Assembly: GCA_001051155.2 (NCBI GenBank)
Contig: JYIP02000006.1
Span: 3,472,001 to 3,536,000, forward strand
Origin: Chrysoporthe austroafricana
Taxonomy: Eukaryota > Ascomycota > Sordariomycetes > Diaporthales > Cryphonectriaceae
Length of the DNA stretch: 64,000 bases
Direction of reading: 5' to 3'
In this document: piece by piece, positions 31,530 to 43,913 of the stretch
Position numbering within the stretch: the first letter of the stretch is position 1
How the letters are laid out: every line of letters starts with the position of its first letter
Made by a program: the position numbers and the translations under genes
The notes under the pieces: generated by a model
Told to the model about the DNA's origin: nothing
What the model saw: the letters and a program-made list of their open reading frames with translations, nothing else
Databases searched by the model: none

Positions 31530-33094
31530 TCAGTCCTGAACAGGCCGCTCTAGCGAAAATCACGAGGTCACTTTCAGAGGATCTTGAGCGAAGTTGTGAC
31601 GGTGGTCACCGTAGGCCGAGGACCAACGCAGGGGCGCATAGCGCTGTCCCGGTAGAAGGAACCAGGTGTCAAATGGTTGAAGTGCTCTCTACTCACGAAT
31701 GATGGTATGATATCCCTGCTACGATAGTTATATATCGATGCGAGCAAGCGCGTTCAAATACACAAGTCTCTACTACACCTAGGTCCATTAGACGATCGCG
31801 AACAGTAGCAGCGATCTTCATCCGCCGAACCGGGACCGAACGGACGGCTCCGTCTCTTGCGCGCTGCTGATTTGATTAGCTCCCCTCCTACTCGCGAAAA
31901 GCAAGACGCATAGCATTGCTTCTGCAACGACGTCGAGATCCCTTGGACGCTGCAACATGATCGATTTGTGGTCAGGGTGGTAGTTAATTTACCTCAGGAG
32001 AGCCATTGGCGGAGGAACTCAAAACGGGTTCTTCGATCCGGCCGACGACCTCACCACGCACGACGTTAAAACGAAGCCGTGTGACATGGGAGCAACAACC
32101 GTGGTACCAGCAGGTCTTCTGCAGCTACGCTGATCCTCAACCGGGTGCCATTTTTCGGAGGAATTGATTGCGTGCCGCCTCACGAGGCTAGGCCGCTCCC
32201 ACGCCCTCAGGTGATGAATCCTGGTTTCTGTCCCTGGTCATGCCAGACTGACCGGGAAGCGAGCCCACGACGACACACTCGATCGCGAATGTAGCACTGC
32301 CGTGACCGTACTTCGGCATCCTTCGGATGCCAGTGGCTGGTCGAGCTCCCAGCTTCGACCTCTCGCCCATGCACCCCAGGTCTTGGCATGGAGGATAGGG
32401 CCCGAACTTACCGCATCCGGGACCAAGAGGCTGACGACGAGGTACCGCTCCCCGTCGTGCGAGGACACACCCACCAGACATATGCGAGTCATCACCCTTG
32501 GTTCTTGCGTCGAGCTGGCGTTCCGAGAGGAGCGGTGACTGCCTCGCCGAGTCGCAACCGCCCGCCGCGGCAGCGCAGGGCTTACGCGATAAAACCTATT
32601 GGAGGACGACCATGCCTCCGCGCGTCCTCGGATGGGCAAGTGATGCTTTTGCCTCCTTCAAAGTCCTTTCACGAATGGACTGGAACCGCATCGAGGAAAT
32701 CGGCCCCGTGCTGCCGTGCTGCCATGCTGCAAAGAACCTCAGAACATCACACGTGGGGCCGAAGGGACCCAGCCGGCAAGTTATAGACAGCAGCAGCATC
32801 ATTGTGTTGGACCCGAAAGGATGCCGTCGCCGTCTCATTGATGGAAGTCTCCTCGCTCAGGGACGGGCTTTCTGAGGTAGAAGCCTAACATGGTAGGTGT
32901 CACGGCTGTGTCCACGTATAAATGGGGTTGTGGTTCTATCCTCTGAAGCGTTTCTGGTCCTTGATTGAGGTCGAAAGACGGTCAACGCAGGACCACGTCG
33001 TAGAGCTGTGATCGCTCTTGCAGCCGGAAACTTATGCAGTACCTTGGTTCGTTGCCTCTGAACATCATCGCTACCAGTCCGTACAAGATCCATC
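31530..33094. other. Intergenic, no gene supported
   Basis: About 1.5 kb. Overlapping GC-rich open frames at 32188-32875 on both strands have no recognisable domain and no splice-consistent structure. The end is the promoter of the AA9 gene (TATA listed separately). Confidence 0.5.
32917..32922 (+). promoter_or_regulatory. TATA box of the AA9 gene
   Basis: TATAAA at 173 bases before the ATG at 33095; the spacing matches the other secreted-enzyme genes here. Confidence 0.45.
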
Positions 33095-34432
33095 ATGGCT
33101 GTCCTGTCCCGATCCCTTTTCGGCGCCTTCACCGTAGCCACGACTGTCATCGCCCACAGCCATGTGAACAACCTTGTCATTGACGGCGTCTGGTGGCAAG
33201 GCTATGATCCTACCGTCGATCCGTACCTGGCCGACCCTCCCATCGTGGTAGGCTGGACAGCCGACGACACCGATAACGGCTTTGTCGCTCCGGACGCTTA
33301 CCAGACCGGAGACATCATCTGGTAGGTTTGCATGATGACCAGTCTGTTCTGAAGGCTGTATCAGGCACCATGTGTCTTCATATATAGACGTTCCTATATA
33401 GCCTCAGGCGGTTCTCCCCTGTCTTCCTCCCCTTTTCCCATGGAAGGGAAGTGGTTTAGTTCTCTAACAATCAAGCCAGCCACAAGAACGCGACACCCGC
33501 GGGAGGCCATGCGACCGTGACGGCTGGACAGTCGATTTCGATCCAGTGGGCGATACCCTGGCCCGACAGCCACAAGGGTCCGATGCTCGACTATCTAGCC
33601 GCATGCAACGGCGAGTGTGAAACCGTCGACAAGACGACGCTGGAGTTCTTCAAGATCGACGAGGTGGGCTATATCAACGGCTCGGACCCGGGCATCTGGG
33701 GCGATGATGTCTTCATCAACAACAACAGCACCTGGCTCGTGCAGATCCCCGCGGACCTCCTCCCGGGGAACTACGTCCTGCGGACAGAGATCATCGCGCT
33801 GCATAGCGCCGAGTCCGAAGACGGCGCCCAGAACTACCCGCAGTGCTTCAACCTCGCCATCGCAGGAACGGGCACCCTTTTGCCGAGCGGGACATACGGG
33901 ACCGATCTATACCACGAGACGGACCCCGGGATCCTGTAAGCTGATCCACTTCCTGGCGCTCTTTTTCACTCTGCCTCTTGGAGCCATGCGCCTCCTCCGG
34001 TCTCCACCGAGCTAACTTGACGATACAAGTTACAACATCTACGTCACGTCGGAGAACTACACCATCCCCGGGCCGACGCTGTACAGCGGCTTCCCCAGCT
34101 CCGTAGAGCAGACCAGCTCGACCGCCACGGTGACGAGCTCCGCGATCGTGCCAGGCGCGGCCAGCTCAAGCGCGACGTCGGTCGCGAGCACGTCTGCCAC
34201 CACGACCACCAGCTCGACGGGGACGACTTCCTCTTCAAGCACCGTTGTAAGCACCACAACGGCGCCGGCGACCACCACCAGCACGGCTGTCCAGACCACG
34301 ACGGCCAGCTCGGCGGCGACCGGTGGCCAGAGCCTCTATGGGCAGTGCGGAGGCAGTGGGTGGACGGGGCCGACAAGCTGTGCGGATGGGACTTGCTCGA
34401 CGCAAAACGCGTACTATGCTCAGTGCCTCTAA
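33095..34432 (+). CDS. AA9 lytic polysaccharide monooxygenase with CBM1 (361 aa)
   Basis: Secreted copper enzyme that oxidatively cleaves cellulose. Exons 33095-33321, 33480-33935 and 34030-34432. Signal peptide [20 protein letters not shown] ends exactly before H21 (HSHVNN), the N-terminal His of the copper brace. The second His is in [13 protein letters not shown], and the axial Tyr is in [13 protein letters not shown], giving the complete active site. [17 protein letters not shown] and [18 protein letters not shown] are family-standard. A Ser/Thr linker of about 80 residues leads to a C-terminal CBM1 ([15 protein letters not shown] ... YYAQCL) with its four Cys and aromatic binding residues. 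The intron positions restore C-H-K after DIIW, as in homologues. Confidence 0.95.
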
Positions 34433-35522
34433 CGTATTTTGAAGCCTAGGCCGAGCATCTGCGATAAGTGTTACCACGAATATGGCTGGTGGCACAGTAG
34501 TATCTGGTAAATTCGAGGAAAACACCCCTTTGTTGATCTTCTGTAGTCATATCGTAGGGAGTCACAATTCGGCCAAGTTCATCCTGAAATGGCAACAGAT
34601 ATCCAATTCTGTTCTTAATCATCTGGCTACCTAGGCAGCCCCGTCACAATGAAGCAGTCTTAGGTTATGCATGTTACTTAAGAAAAGCCCGCTATCTGTA
34701 GTATAGTCTTTTTCAATAATCGATAGCTCCTATGATTGGCTTGGGCTTACCCTACACAGGATCTATAGTATTCATCATAAAATCAAGGACATTGTTTTGG
34801 CCGGGAAGCTAACTGATCACCAGTCTATATCAAACCAAATTGCCCTACTGGCTGGATCTTTATGCCGTAGTGCCAAGCCCTTTTCGCCCTCCCATGTTCG
34901 CCTCGATTTCAGCTGGACTCGAGTCAGTTCAAGATTGTAATATATATCACGGCCCCCATAAGCGCTATACAGACTCGGTCCCAGAAGCTAGAAGAGGCCT
35001 GCAAGTCCATAGTAGTAGGACCTCGCTGCTAGACCTGATGCAGGTGAGCGCGCAGCTGAGAACATAACCTAGCGCAGAGGAGTCCCTCAGAATTCGAATG
35101 CCTACGCGTCATATTTAAGGAATGGAGGAGCGTTGGAGTCGATAATAGACTGCAGCCAAGATCGCAACGGCGATTTCGATATTTTTCGCGAATTCGACAA
35201 TATAGCGGGAAATAATAGTCCGCGCCGAGAAGCCCGCGTTTACAGAAGTGGGGCCAGGGATCTTTACTCCAAATGCCAGGGCTAAGGAGCGAGCTTTCAG
35301 CTCTCATTCCTTCGTGCTAAATTCAGATTGAGAGACATCTCGGTCGACTCCTTCTAGTCCGAATCTGTCCGACGTCTTGTCTCATGCCTTGCGCACGGCG
35401 TGAGTCATTTGCTAAAGATAACAATACATGTAGATATAACTCGACCACTTCACGCACAGAAAGACTCTCAGATAGAGTCCCAAGGGCCGGACTACGCAGT
35501 ATCGGTCAAGAAGGACAACACA
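34433..35522. other. Intergenic, no gene
   Basis: About 1.1 kb of AT-richer sequence with short frames. The frame leading into the next gene is open back to 35400 but lacks a convincing start there. Confidence 0.55.
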
Positions 35523-36444
35523 ATGTCCAATCCACAACAGGTCAGCCTGACGCTCTTCCGAGGGTGGCCTACAAAGGGTGAGCACGTCTGGTCGCCCTTC
35601 GTCATAAAGCTCGAGGCACGGCTCAGGTTCGCTGGGGTGGCCTATGAAGCTGAGGCTGGAAGTCCCCGGTCAGCGCCAAAGGGCAAGATTCCCTATATCG
35701 CATTGCTCGCACCCGGAAGCACCGAGCCGACGCATATCGGTGACTCGACCCTTATTACCCAGCACCTGATCCAGTCAAAGGTCCTGCCAGATCTCAATGT
35801 CAAGTTGTCGCCGGAGAACATGGCACAGGATCTGGCGACCAGGGCTTTGTTAGAAAATAAGCTCTACTTCTATCATGTGAGTGGGCTGGTCTTCGTTGGA
35901 AATGAACCCAGCACTGAGCCAGCTTCGCAGACTAGAGAGAGATGGTTTGACAACTACTATACCATGCGCGACCACGTACTCTCGGCAATCCCATGGCCTG
36001 TCCGGGTGCTCGTGGGACAGCTCGCCTATCGCAACAATAAAGCTACACTCGATGGCCTGGGAACCTCGCGGATGTCCGACGCAGAGGTCCGGGCGTTCAA
36101 GAACGAGATCTGGGAGGCTATCAGCAATGTGCTCTTGTCCGTTCGCTCCAAGAGCAGCCCAGCTCGGAGTACGAGGAGGTCCACGGCGGCTACGGAGCCG
36201 TTCTGGTTTCTGGGAGGCGATGAGCCTACCGAGGTTGATGCGACGCTGTTTGGTTTTATTGTGTCAGTCTTGTTGTGTACGGCGTGAGTCTCCCCATGAA
36301 TCTGTGTGACGCCAAACCTTTACTGACGTTTCAATGCGTAATAGTGGTCCTGAATCTCGAGAAATCGTAGAACAGTACCCTGTTCTTACTGAATATGCCG
36401 GGAGGATCCATGATAGGTACTTTCCCGACTATCGAAAATGGTAA
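35523..36444 (+). CDS. Glutathione S-transferase-fold protein (286 aa)
   Basis: Two exons: 35523-36283 and 36345-36444 (GTGAGT...ATAG). The N-terminal part is a thioredoxin fold (SLTLFRGWP, VWSPFVIKLEARLRFAGVAY, KGKIPYIAL with the cis-Pro, then GDSTLITQHL as the Glu/Asp-Ser glutathione-site equivalent). The helical C-terminal domain contains PFWFLGGDEPTEVDATLFGF and ends EYAGRIHDRYFPDYRKW. This layout fits the failed-axon-connections/metaxin-like branch (GST_N_4, GST_C_6) rather than classical GSTs, and the catalytic Tyr/Ser/Cys is not obvious. The start at 35523 (MSNPQQVSLTLF) puts the fold at residue 7; a start at the upstream in-frame codon would add 41 residues without domain character. 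Probably detoxification-related; substrate unknown. Confidence 0.8.
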
Positions 36445-37632
36445 TGAGGGCCTCTTTTGCCAGACTTGCAAGCCAAAACGGCTAGAATTCACCTCTCATA
36501 AGGTCCTTACTTGTAGGTGGCACAGGTACCGAGGAAGCGAAGGGTTACTCTTGACTGGCGGTAATTAGAGAAAGAAGGTATTCTCGAGGCCTGTGACCTT
36601 TTGCGAGCATTCGCTACTCTTTCGATTTATGGTTGCATCCGGAGAGGAGCTCGGATTGCCAACAGGGTTGCGGAAGTGTGGGGAGCCGTGATCGCGCCGT
36701 GATGTCGGGATTTTATCCAGGGACAGGCGAATAGGCCTGGTATCTTTTAAGACATCAGGGCAGAACTCAGAAGAGCAATTTTTGCTCTCTGAGGTCGTGT
36801 GTGGAGATATAGGCCTATCCATAGCCCATATATTCCTCCCGCGATTGTTTTGCATTACTCCCGGGCTTCCCACACTGCCCATCTCTCTGCTGCCGCCAAT
36901 GCTGTGGTCGCTCTGTAATTGCACGCTGCTGCGATTTGCCGACGCTGGTTTTCTATTCAGCCGACATGATGCTAAATCGCATGGTCCACTATAGGGCACG
37001 TGGGCGTTGAGATTGCCCCTGCGATCTGCTTTTGTTCTAGACTCCTCGCGTTCCCCTACCTGCAAGGTATCATTGCAGATCATTTCGTTCTTTTTTTTCC
37101 CTTAGGGCACAACGGCTTGACAGCTTGGATGGGGACCGGTGGTGTTTTCAAGGCCCACTCGGTGAATTATGTTCAAAAGTCACGCAAAGACCAACGCTCG
37201 GCCAACATCAGTGCAAGGCTTCAGATGAGCTGTCATATTTGGGTGGCTCAATCCTCATAAAAGATAGGTAGCTACGTCGCTGAATCTCAAGCGGTGAGCG
37301 ACCGCCAGATCGTGAGTTACTGTTACTAAGTACCTTACGTCGAGTCATTTCACCCCTGGTCGAGAGAAAATGTGCTTTTCGACAGACCTTCATCTAAACC
37401 CAGCTGCTGAATAGCCGTCGGTACTGAACGGGAAAAGCCATGCTCATATGACAGCTTTCCTAGCGGTCCCTACTTCTGCACAGCGTCCCTTGCCGAGCTC
37501 AAGTACCGCCGCCCTCGGGGCTTCTAAAGGCGGACTACCTTGTCCATAGAGTGGGAATCCCGCTTTTATTGGGTCGACAAGGTGTAGATCCTGGCAGTCA
37601 TGTCCGAGTGGTCGGGCATCTCATCCCGAACA
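36445..37632. other. Intergenic, no gene supported
   Basis: About 1.2 kb. A 172-codon minus frame (36565-37083) has no recognisable domain and a random-looking Ser/Arg/Pro composition; I do not annotate it as a gene. The final part holds the promoter of the tannase-family gene. Confidence 0.5.
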
Positions 37633-37640
37633 TATATAAA
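37633..37640 (+). promoter_or_regulatory. TATA box of the tannase/feruloyl esterase gene
   Basis: TATATAAA about 227 bases upstream of the ATG at 37867, followed by T-rich tracts and a C/T-rich leader. Confidence 0.45.
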
Positions 37641-37866
37641 GACCAAATCATGATTTTTTTTTCTTTCCAAATTGTTTGCATCTGTTGAAATACTTAATTT
37701 CCTAACCTAGAAAGTATTGTTTTTTCTTTCTTTTTGTAAACGAAAAACGCTTTATAACCGCTGTGATATTATATCGCATACGCGGTACGATAATTCAGTA
37801 ATATATCGGTCCTCTACAGCTTCCACGCCTCTGTCAAGTCCGCGCGAAATCTATTGAGATTGCACC

Positions 37867-39501
37867 ATGAGGATCCTGAACTCTTCCAGCTGCCTGTTAC
37901 GATCCCTGGCCTTGCTCGTTAGCGTGGTTGACGCATCTGTTCTGAGGCGAAATGACACCAGAAATTTTGACACACAATGCACCGAATTCGCGGACACTCT
38001 CCGGAGCAACCTCGACAATGCCACGATATGGTTCACGCAGCCCGTAACTGCTGGGACGAACCTGTCCCTGCCTGACTATGATCCCACGTGCGGCGACCAG
38101 TGGCAGGCCGTCGGCGTGGACATGTGTCGAGTAGCCATGTTCGTGCCGACGTCTAACCGGTCGAACATCAGCATGGAGGTTTGGCTGCCCCGTCAGGAGG
38201 CGTGGACGGGCCGTTTCCTAAGCACCGGCAATGGTGGGCTATCCGGCTGCATCCAGTACTACGATCTGGCATATACTGTCGATCTGGGGTTTTCGACTGT
38301 TGCTACAAACAACGGACACAACGGCACAAGTGGCGAGGCCTTTTACGAGAACGATGAGGTTGTCGAAGACTTCGCCTGGAGGGCCATGCACACTGGGGTG
38401 GTGCTTGGCAAGGATATTTCCAAGCTGTTTTACGAACAAGAGCACAAGAAGTCTTACTACCTTGGCTGCTCGACTGGGGGGAGGCAGGGTTTCAAGGAGG
38501 CCCAGGACTTCCCCGATGATTTTGACGGTCTTGTTGTGGGAGCACCCGCCCTGGGCTTCACCAACTTGAGCTCGTGGAGCGGGTCGTTCTATGCCGAGGA
38601 AGGCACCACAAATGCATCGACCTTTGTGCCCCTGGACATGTGGCCTGTCATCCACGATGATATCTTGGACCAGTGCGATGATCTAGACGGCTACGTGGAT
38701 GGCATCATCGAAGACGCCGGCATCTGCCACTACACCGTCAGCGACTCAATCCTCTGCTCCGGCAGTGGAAACTCCAGTGCTTGCCTGACGGATATCCAGG
38801 CTGACACTGTCCGCAAGATCTTCTCCCCTCTCATCAACGCCGAGGACAACAGCCTGGTCTATCCGGCCATGCAGCCTGGTTCGGAGCTTGAAGCTGAGGA
38901 CATCTACTACACGGGCAGCGCATTCATATATACCTCTGACTGGTACCGCTACGTCGTCTATAACGACCCGACCTGGGACCCGGCAACCCTGGATTCTAAG
39001 GACTACACCATCGCGGCGCAGCAGAACCCTTTCAACATTCAGACGTGGAATGGCGACCTCTCGGCCGTCAAGAGCAGAGGATCAAAGATCCTGCAGTACC
39101 ACGGACAGCAAGATCCCATCATCACAAGCTACAATTCTCCACGGTACTACGAGCACGTGTCGCAGACCATGGGCCTGGACTCTTCTCAGCTGGATGAGTT
39201 CTATCGCTTCTTCCGGATCAGCGGCATGGGTCACTGTGACGGCGGTCCTGGCGCTACCTTCATTGGGCAGGGGATTACAAGCAACGCGACTCTAAACCCT
39301 GATGGCAATGTGTTGATGGCGATGGTGCGCTGGGTTGAGGAGGGCATAGCACCAGATACGATCTTGGGAACGGCATATGTGAACGAGTCCCGGTCTACAG
39401 GAGAGGTTGCGTTTCAGAGGAGACACTGCAGGTATCCATACAGGAACGAGTATTATGGATCAGGCGATCCCACGGACCCAGATAGCTGGCACTGTGTCTG
39501 A
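37867..39501 (+). CDS. Secreted tannase / feruloyl esterase family enzyme (544 aa)
   Basis: Carboxylesterase that releases phenolic acids (ferulic, gallic) from plant polymers; extracellular. Intronless. Signal peptide around residues 1-24 (SLALLVSVVDA). Core: VEVWLP-like MEVWLPRQEAWTGRFLSTGN, GFSTVATNNGHNG, and the nucleophile elbow GCSTGGRQG with catalytic Ser. The C-terminal acid/His region has ILQYHGQQDPIITSYNSPRY (Asp) and GMGHCDGGPGA (His next to Cys). The Cys next to the Ser and the Cys next to the His form the CS-D-HC disulphide motif of tannase-family enzymes. Many N-glycosylation sequons. About 540 residues is the family norm. Feruloyl esterase B versus tannase activity cannot be decided from sequence alone. 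Confidence 0.92.
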   Translation: MRILNSSSCLLRSLALLVSVVDASVLRRNDTRNFDTQCTEFADTLRSNLDNATIWFTQPVTAGTNLSLPDYDPTCGDQWQAVGVDMCRVAMFVPTSNRSNISMEVWLPRQEAWTGRFLSTGNGGLSGCIQYYDLAYTVDLGFSTVATNNGHNGTSGEAFYENDEVVEDFAWRAMHTGVVLGKDISKLFYEQEHKKSYYLGCSTGGRQGFKEAQDFPDDFDGLVVGAPALGFTNLSSWSGSFYAEEGTTNASTFVPLDMWPVIHDDILDQCDDLDGYVDGIIEDAGICHYTVSDSILCSGSGNSSACLTDIQADTVRKIFSPLINAEDNSLVYPAMQPGSELEAEDIYYTGSAFIYTSDWYRYVVYNDPTWDPATLDSKDYTIAAQQNPFNIQTWNGDLSAVKSRGSKILQYHGQQDPIITSYNSPRYYEHVSQTMGLDSSQLDEFYRFFRISGMGHCDGGPGATFIGQGITSNATLNPDGNVLMAMVRWVEEGIAPDTILGTAYVNESRSTGEVAFQRRHCRYPYRNEYYGSGDPTDPDSWHCV

Positions 39502-41363
39502 AGAAATACGGGTTGTCCTCGAATAATAACTTAAGTAGAGTGTGTTGTCGCAAAAACGACATTGGTCCACTTGCACTATACGAACCCATTGCAAATGCCA
39601 CAAAACTGACTTTCGATGTGCTTGCACGACTCTATCGACTCTCATTTTAGGATCGATCGTAATACCTAGTGATGCTAAACACTCATCCAAATGTACTTAT
39701 ACGATCTGGGAGTGAAATAGCTCTGAAATAGGGAGAAACTAGTTTCAGTGTTTAGGGAGAGCAGGCCGCACTTGAGGAGCTCAGTGGCAATCTATGGACT
39801 GAGGGTTTTCGCCTGCTGCTCGTTTGCTTGCAGGTGTATACCTGTTGCTGCACAGCAATAAGCAAGTACCCAAGGTGTTCTGTACGGTCCCCATTCAAGC
39901 TGTGTCATTTGAGAGTGTCCAAATTGGATCGACCCCGTACCCTCGACATGAATGTATTTGGAACTGTGAACAGAGGTCGAACAAAGACTGCACAAGACAC
40001 ACCCGCATTGCCGTGTAGGTAGTCTTGATGCGGTTGGCTTGGGAAATGGTTTTCTGAGGATGAAGACGGAGAGGAGCATGCGTCTCAAAAAAAAAAAAAA
40101 GGGGGGGGGGTCCTTCGGTCAATGAGATCGACCAGACATGCTACTTCAGGGTCAGTTGGGTGCGGAGGATCTCGACTTCACGGGTGGTGGTGTATTTAAT
40201 ACGCGGCGAGGATGTGCCTGCATGCGAATACTTACTTGTAGCCGTCTTCGTAAACCTCAACATCGATGCGGTCTTGCTATATTTCTGTGTCAACTTCGCT
40301 ACGGGTGACTGTACATGTTCCCGATTTTTTACTCGGTACCTCTGTGCTCTCGTGGTCGATGACCTTGGCAGTGTCGACTGACGACCTTTCTTCATTGTGG
40401 TACGGACATGAATTACTGACCTCACTGTATCATAGATGAGGAGGGCTTCTCTGCTATCGCGGCAGTGAACGCTCCTGGTGGTGTTTTTGGCAGATATTAG
40501 ACTGTTCCTCCAGCAGCAGACAACGGCGGTGCTACCTCTCGGCGGTTAGGATGCTCTCGCGGCCGTCTCACGCACACCGCAGTCTGTAGGATGAGGTGAA
40601 CTGAACTGCAATTTTGCTTGACGGCGTAGCGGAGAAGATAGCCTTTATAGACAGTGACTACAGACAGCGAAGAATAAAAACGTCACATTAAGTCTATTTT
40701 TAAGGATTCAGTGAAGGTCATGATAGGGCGAGATTCTGAGATGAGAATAGATATCCGTAGAGGCGGTTGGAGTACTGGCATTTCTCAAGTTCTGTCGCAC
40801 CAAGCGTTTTCTCTTTTACTAAAATTATTGCATCATCGGAATCAGTCGAAGAAAGTGATATCACCATTCACAAATGTGAGTAAAAAAGGGAGCAGCGCTA
40901 GGAAAGAGGGACAGATTTCCCAGATTTCCTTTGGAATGTTTTTCTAGGACTTGTGAATCCTAGAGGGTTTGGGAATAGGCGTTAGAAAGCTGACCGTGAG
41001 CTTACTGGAGTCCTGCTTAGGTATATCGTAATTACCTCGAATTTCCTCAGACTCTCTTCGAGAACGTTAACAGGGCGATGTCACCGGGGGGGGGCGGGGA
41101 CAGACTAGGGCTGGAGCTACTGATCTCGCTGCCTTGCTGACTCAGCCGAACAACATCGTACGGCACGGAAATTCGATTTCCGGGGTCCAAGCACCAGCAA
41201 ACTATTACTGCTCATATGAAGCCAGTTATGACAGCGCACCGGTAACTAGAGATAGTTATTCTTGTCTGTTGCAGCTCTCAGGGCTCATATACACACCGCA
41301 CGACAGCCCCATTACAACGCGTCGTCCTGACATCGCCTGTACCCACGTCTTACGCGCAGCACC
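39502..41363. other. Long intergenic region, no gene supported
   Basis: About 1.9 kb. Short frames around 40141-40425 overlap on both strands without recognisable domains. A run of 14 A followed by 10 G lies at 40087-40110, and G-rich runs occur near 41087-41098. Confidence 0.5.
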
Positions 41364-42937
41364 ATGTCGCCACAGAAACCGACCTACGACTTTGGAGGAC
41401 CGTATGTGCGATTTCATGGGAATGCCCTCGTGATCTTAGCTGATGATTATCTAGTCCTGGCGCTACGGCCATCGTCTTGGGCTTGCCTGTCCTCTTGTAC
41501 TTGTGGTACTTCGCATGCAACGACGTGTCAGGATGTCCAGCTCCAGCTCTGATGCAACCGAGCACATTGACCTGGGATAAGTTCAAATCGCAAACTCCGT
41601 GGCCAGCTCGTGGGATTTGGGACTTCTCCAGCTGGGAGGTAACAGGTTGGGTACTCGCCTACTACGTCCTCAGCCTGGTCCTCTACCGTGTCCTCCCTGC
41701 CCACGAAGTCTACGGGACGAAGTTGCGTGAATCTGGCCGACCCCTGTTGTACTGTTTCAATGGTGAGTGAGAACCCCCCCCCCCGGCCAAGTCGATGTTG
41801 GTCATGGTATTGATCCGCAGAACAGCATTCAATGCGTCCGCTGTGCAATTGGTCGCCTGCGCCATTGGGACCTATCTGTATGGAGCTGAGTGGGCCTTTT
41901 GGACGTACATCGCCGACAACTATCTGCAGATCATGACAGTGAACACCTTGCTGGCCTTCGCCATCTCGACGTTTGTTTACCTGCGCAGCTTCAGTGTTAA
42001 GCCTGGGAACAGCGACCTCAGGGAGCTGGCTGTCGGTGGGCATACTGGAAACTTCATCTACGACTTCTATATCGGCCGCGAATTGAACCCGCGCCTCAGT
42101 CTCCCTTTCTTCGGAGAGATAGACATCAAAGCCTGGCTGGAGATGCGCCCCGGGCTAACGGGCTGGGTCCTTCTGGACCTTGCGTTCGTGGCTCAGCAGT
42201 ACCGCAACTATGGGTACGTATCCGACAGCATCATCTTTACGGCAGCTGTGCAGTCATTCTACGCCCTGTATGGGCAGTACAACGAGGCTCGGGTCCTCTC
42301 AATGATGGACATAATCACAGATGGGCTTGGATTCATGCTCACCTTTGGCGATATCGTCTGGGTTCCCTTCCTCTACTCGACACAGTGCCGGTACCTTGCC
42401 ACCTACCCAGTCCACCTCGGCTGGCCTGGACTTGTTGGCGTGAGCCTCGTCTTCGCTCTGGGTCTATACATCTTCCGCGAGTCCAACAGACAGAAGAGCG
42501 TATTCAGGACGCGACCGGACGACCCTTCCGTCAAGGGGCTATCGTACATCCAGACCAAGAGAGGTACGCGTCTGCTGACGGCAGGCTGGTGGGGGGCGAG
42601 CCGCCACATCAACTATTTTGGTGACTGGCTGCAAGCGTCGCCCTTCAGCCTCCCCACTGGACTCGCCGGGTACATGGTCATGCCTGCTGGGAGCGCTCTT
42701 GCGAGGACCCTTGCTGGTTCGGACGAACTTCTCACCATGCTGGACGGCCGACAGGTCATCCAGGGAGAAGCGAGGGGGTGGGGCATGATATTCACGTACT
42801 TCTACGTGATCTATTTTGCGGTCCTACTCATCCACCGGGAGGCCAGGGACGACCTGGCCTGCTCGGAGAAGTATGGAGACGACTGGGAGAAGTACAAAAA
42901 GATTGTCAAGTGGCGCATATTGCCGTATATTTATTAA
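41364..42937 (+). CDS. ERG24: Delta(14)-sterol reductase, ERG24 type (485 aa)
   Basis: NADPH-dependent membrane enzyme that reduces the C14-C15 double bond in ergosterol synthesis, in the endoplasmic reticulum. Exons 41364-41401, 41455-41762 and 41826-42937; splicing gives DFGGPPGATAIVLGLPVLLY and CFNAFNASAVQL, both standard for the family. Multiple transmembrane helices; signatures include ELNPRLSLPFFGEIDIKAWL, MRPGLTGW, GFMLTFGDIVWVPFLYS, LTAGWWGASRHINYFGDWLQ and the C-terminal HREARDDLACSEKYGDDWEK with WRILPYIY. The third exon uses the downstream of two close AGs (41825). Filamentous fungi often have two copies; this could be either paralogue. It is the target of morpholine fungicides. Confidence 0.92.
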
Positions 42938-43913
42938 AGTGGCTCGGGGTGGCGTCGTTCATGCATCCGCGGGAGGTCATCAAAAGCACTGGCAAGATGA
43001 CAGGAGCATGCACCCCGGTGCCACATGGGCTCGTGGTCTTCCGGATTCCGGGAACTCAGGCCGCAACAAGGCCCCCTGCGGGCTCTCACCGTTCTTCTCT
43101 ACTGTGCCCCCACCGGGCTCCATCGCCCCATCTTTACCCGGAGAGCTGGGCCAGAAGTGGAAGCCTTCTCGCATGCACGGGGCGGCCGTGGCCCGTGATT
43201 TCGTGGGAGATTGGAGGGCGAAAAAATTCTGCACTTCCTGGCTCGCGCCATCATCCCCAACCAAAGTTCACAGATCCCAGCAATCACAGCTCCCTAACCG
43301 CCGCGACTGACCATCTTGTTGCTCACCGTCTCATGTTGACGGCAAAAGTGTATCCTTCTCGGCGCCTTCCCGACTCGTCCTGCTCCTATCCTGCCTGACC
43401 GATGAAACAATTACGTGGTGTGGCCCCTTGCCCAAGCTCCTGAGTTCCCATAGTCACCATGTTCACGAGCCCGACCGGACTCGATTGGCCTACCATAGTA
43501 TTCCCGTCCGCGACCGCACGTGCATTTGCTCCACCCTCGCTCCACGGACCCCCCTGCCGTACATGGGCACAGGTGTGGGTCGTCATATGTGCCCCATTTA
43601 TCTCGAGTTCGCAAGCGCCCGTTGCCTGTCACCGCCTGTGCTTTTCAAGGGCATAGGCGAGGTTGGCGAAAGCACGGGCTGCACGGCTCACAGATATATA
43701 GCTGCCAAATGTCCACGACCAGAGAAAGGAACCTGTTGCTCTCTTCCATCATATACCGGTTTGTTGGGTTTCTCTTTTCTCGGTTTTCTTGTCTTGATTT
43801 CCATCACGAAACGTCACTGCTGTTTGGAACGAATTTCGATACCCATCGCGACACCCCATTGCCCTGCATTTTGAGGAAGGAAACACAGAAAGAAAAGAAA
43901 AGAATTTGCAAAG
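42938..43913. other. Intergenic / long leader of the BTB gene
   Basis: About 1 kb of GC-rich sequence. Several overlapping open frames on both strands (42778-43874) are unrecognisable. The last 100 bases are an A/G-rich leader before the BTB gene ATG. Confidence 0.5.

Noticed and set aside
36565..37083. 172-codon minus-strand frame
   Set aside because: Composition is Ser/Arg/Pro-rich and random-looking, with no domain, no leader and no introns; kept only as a note in the intergenic entry.
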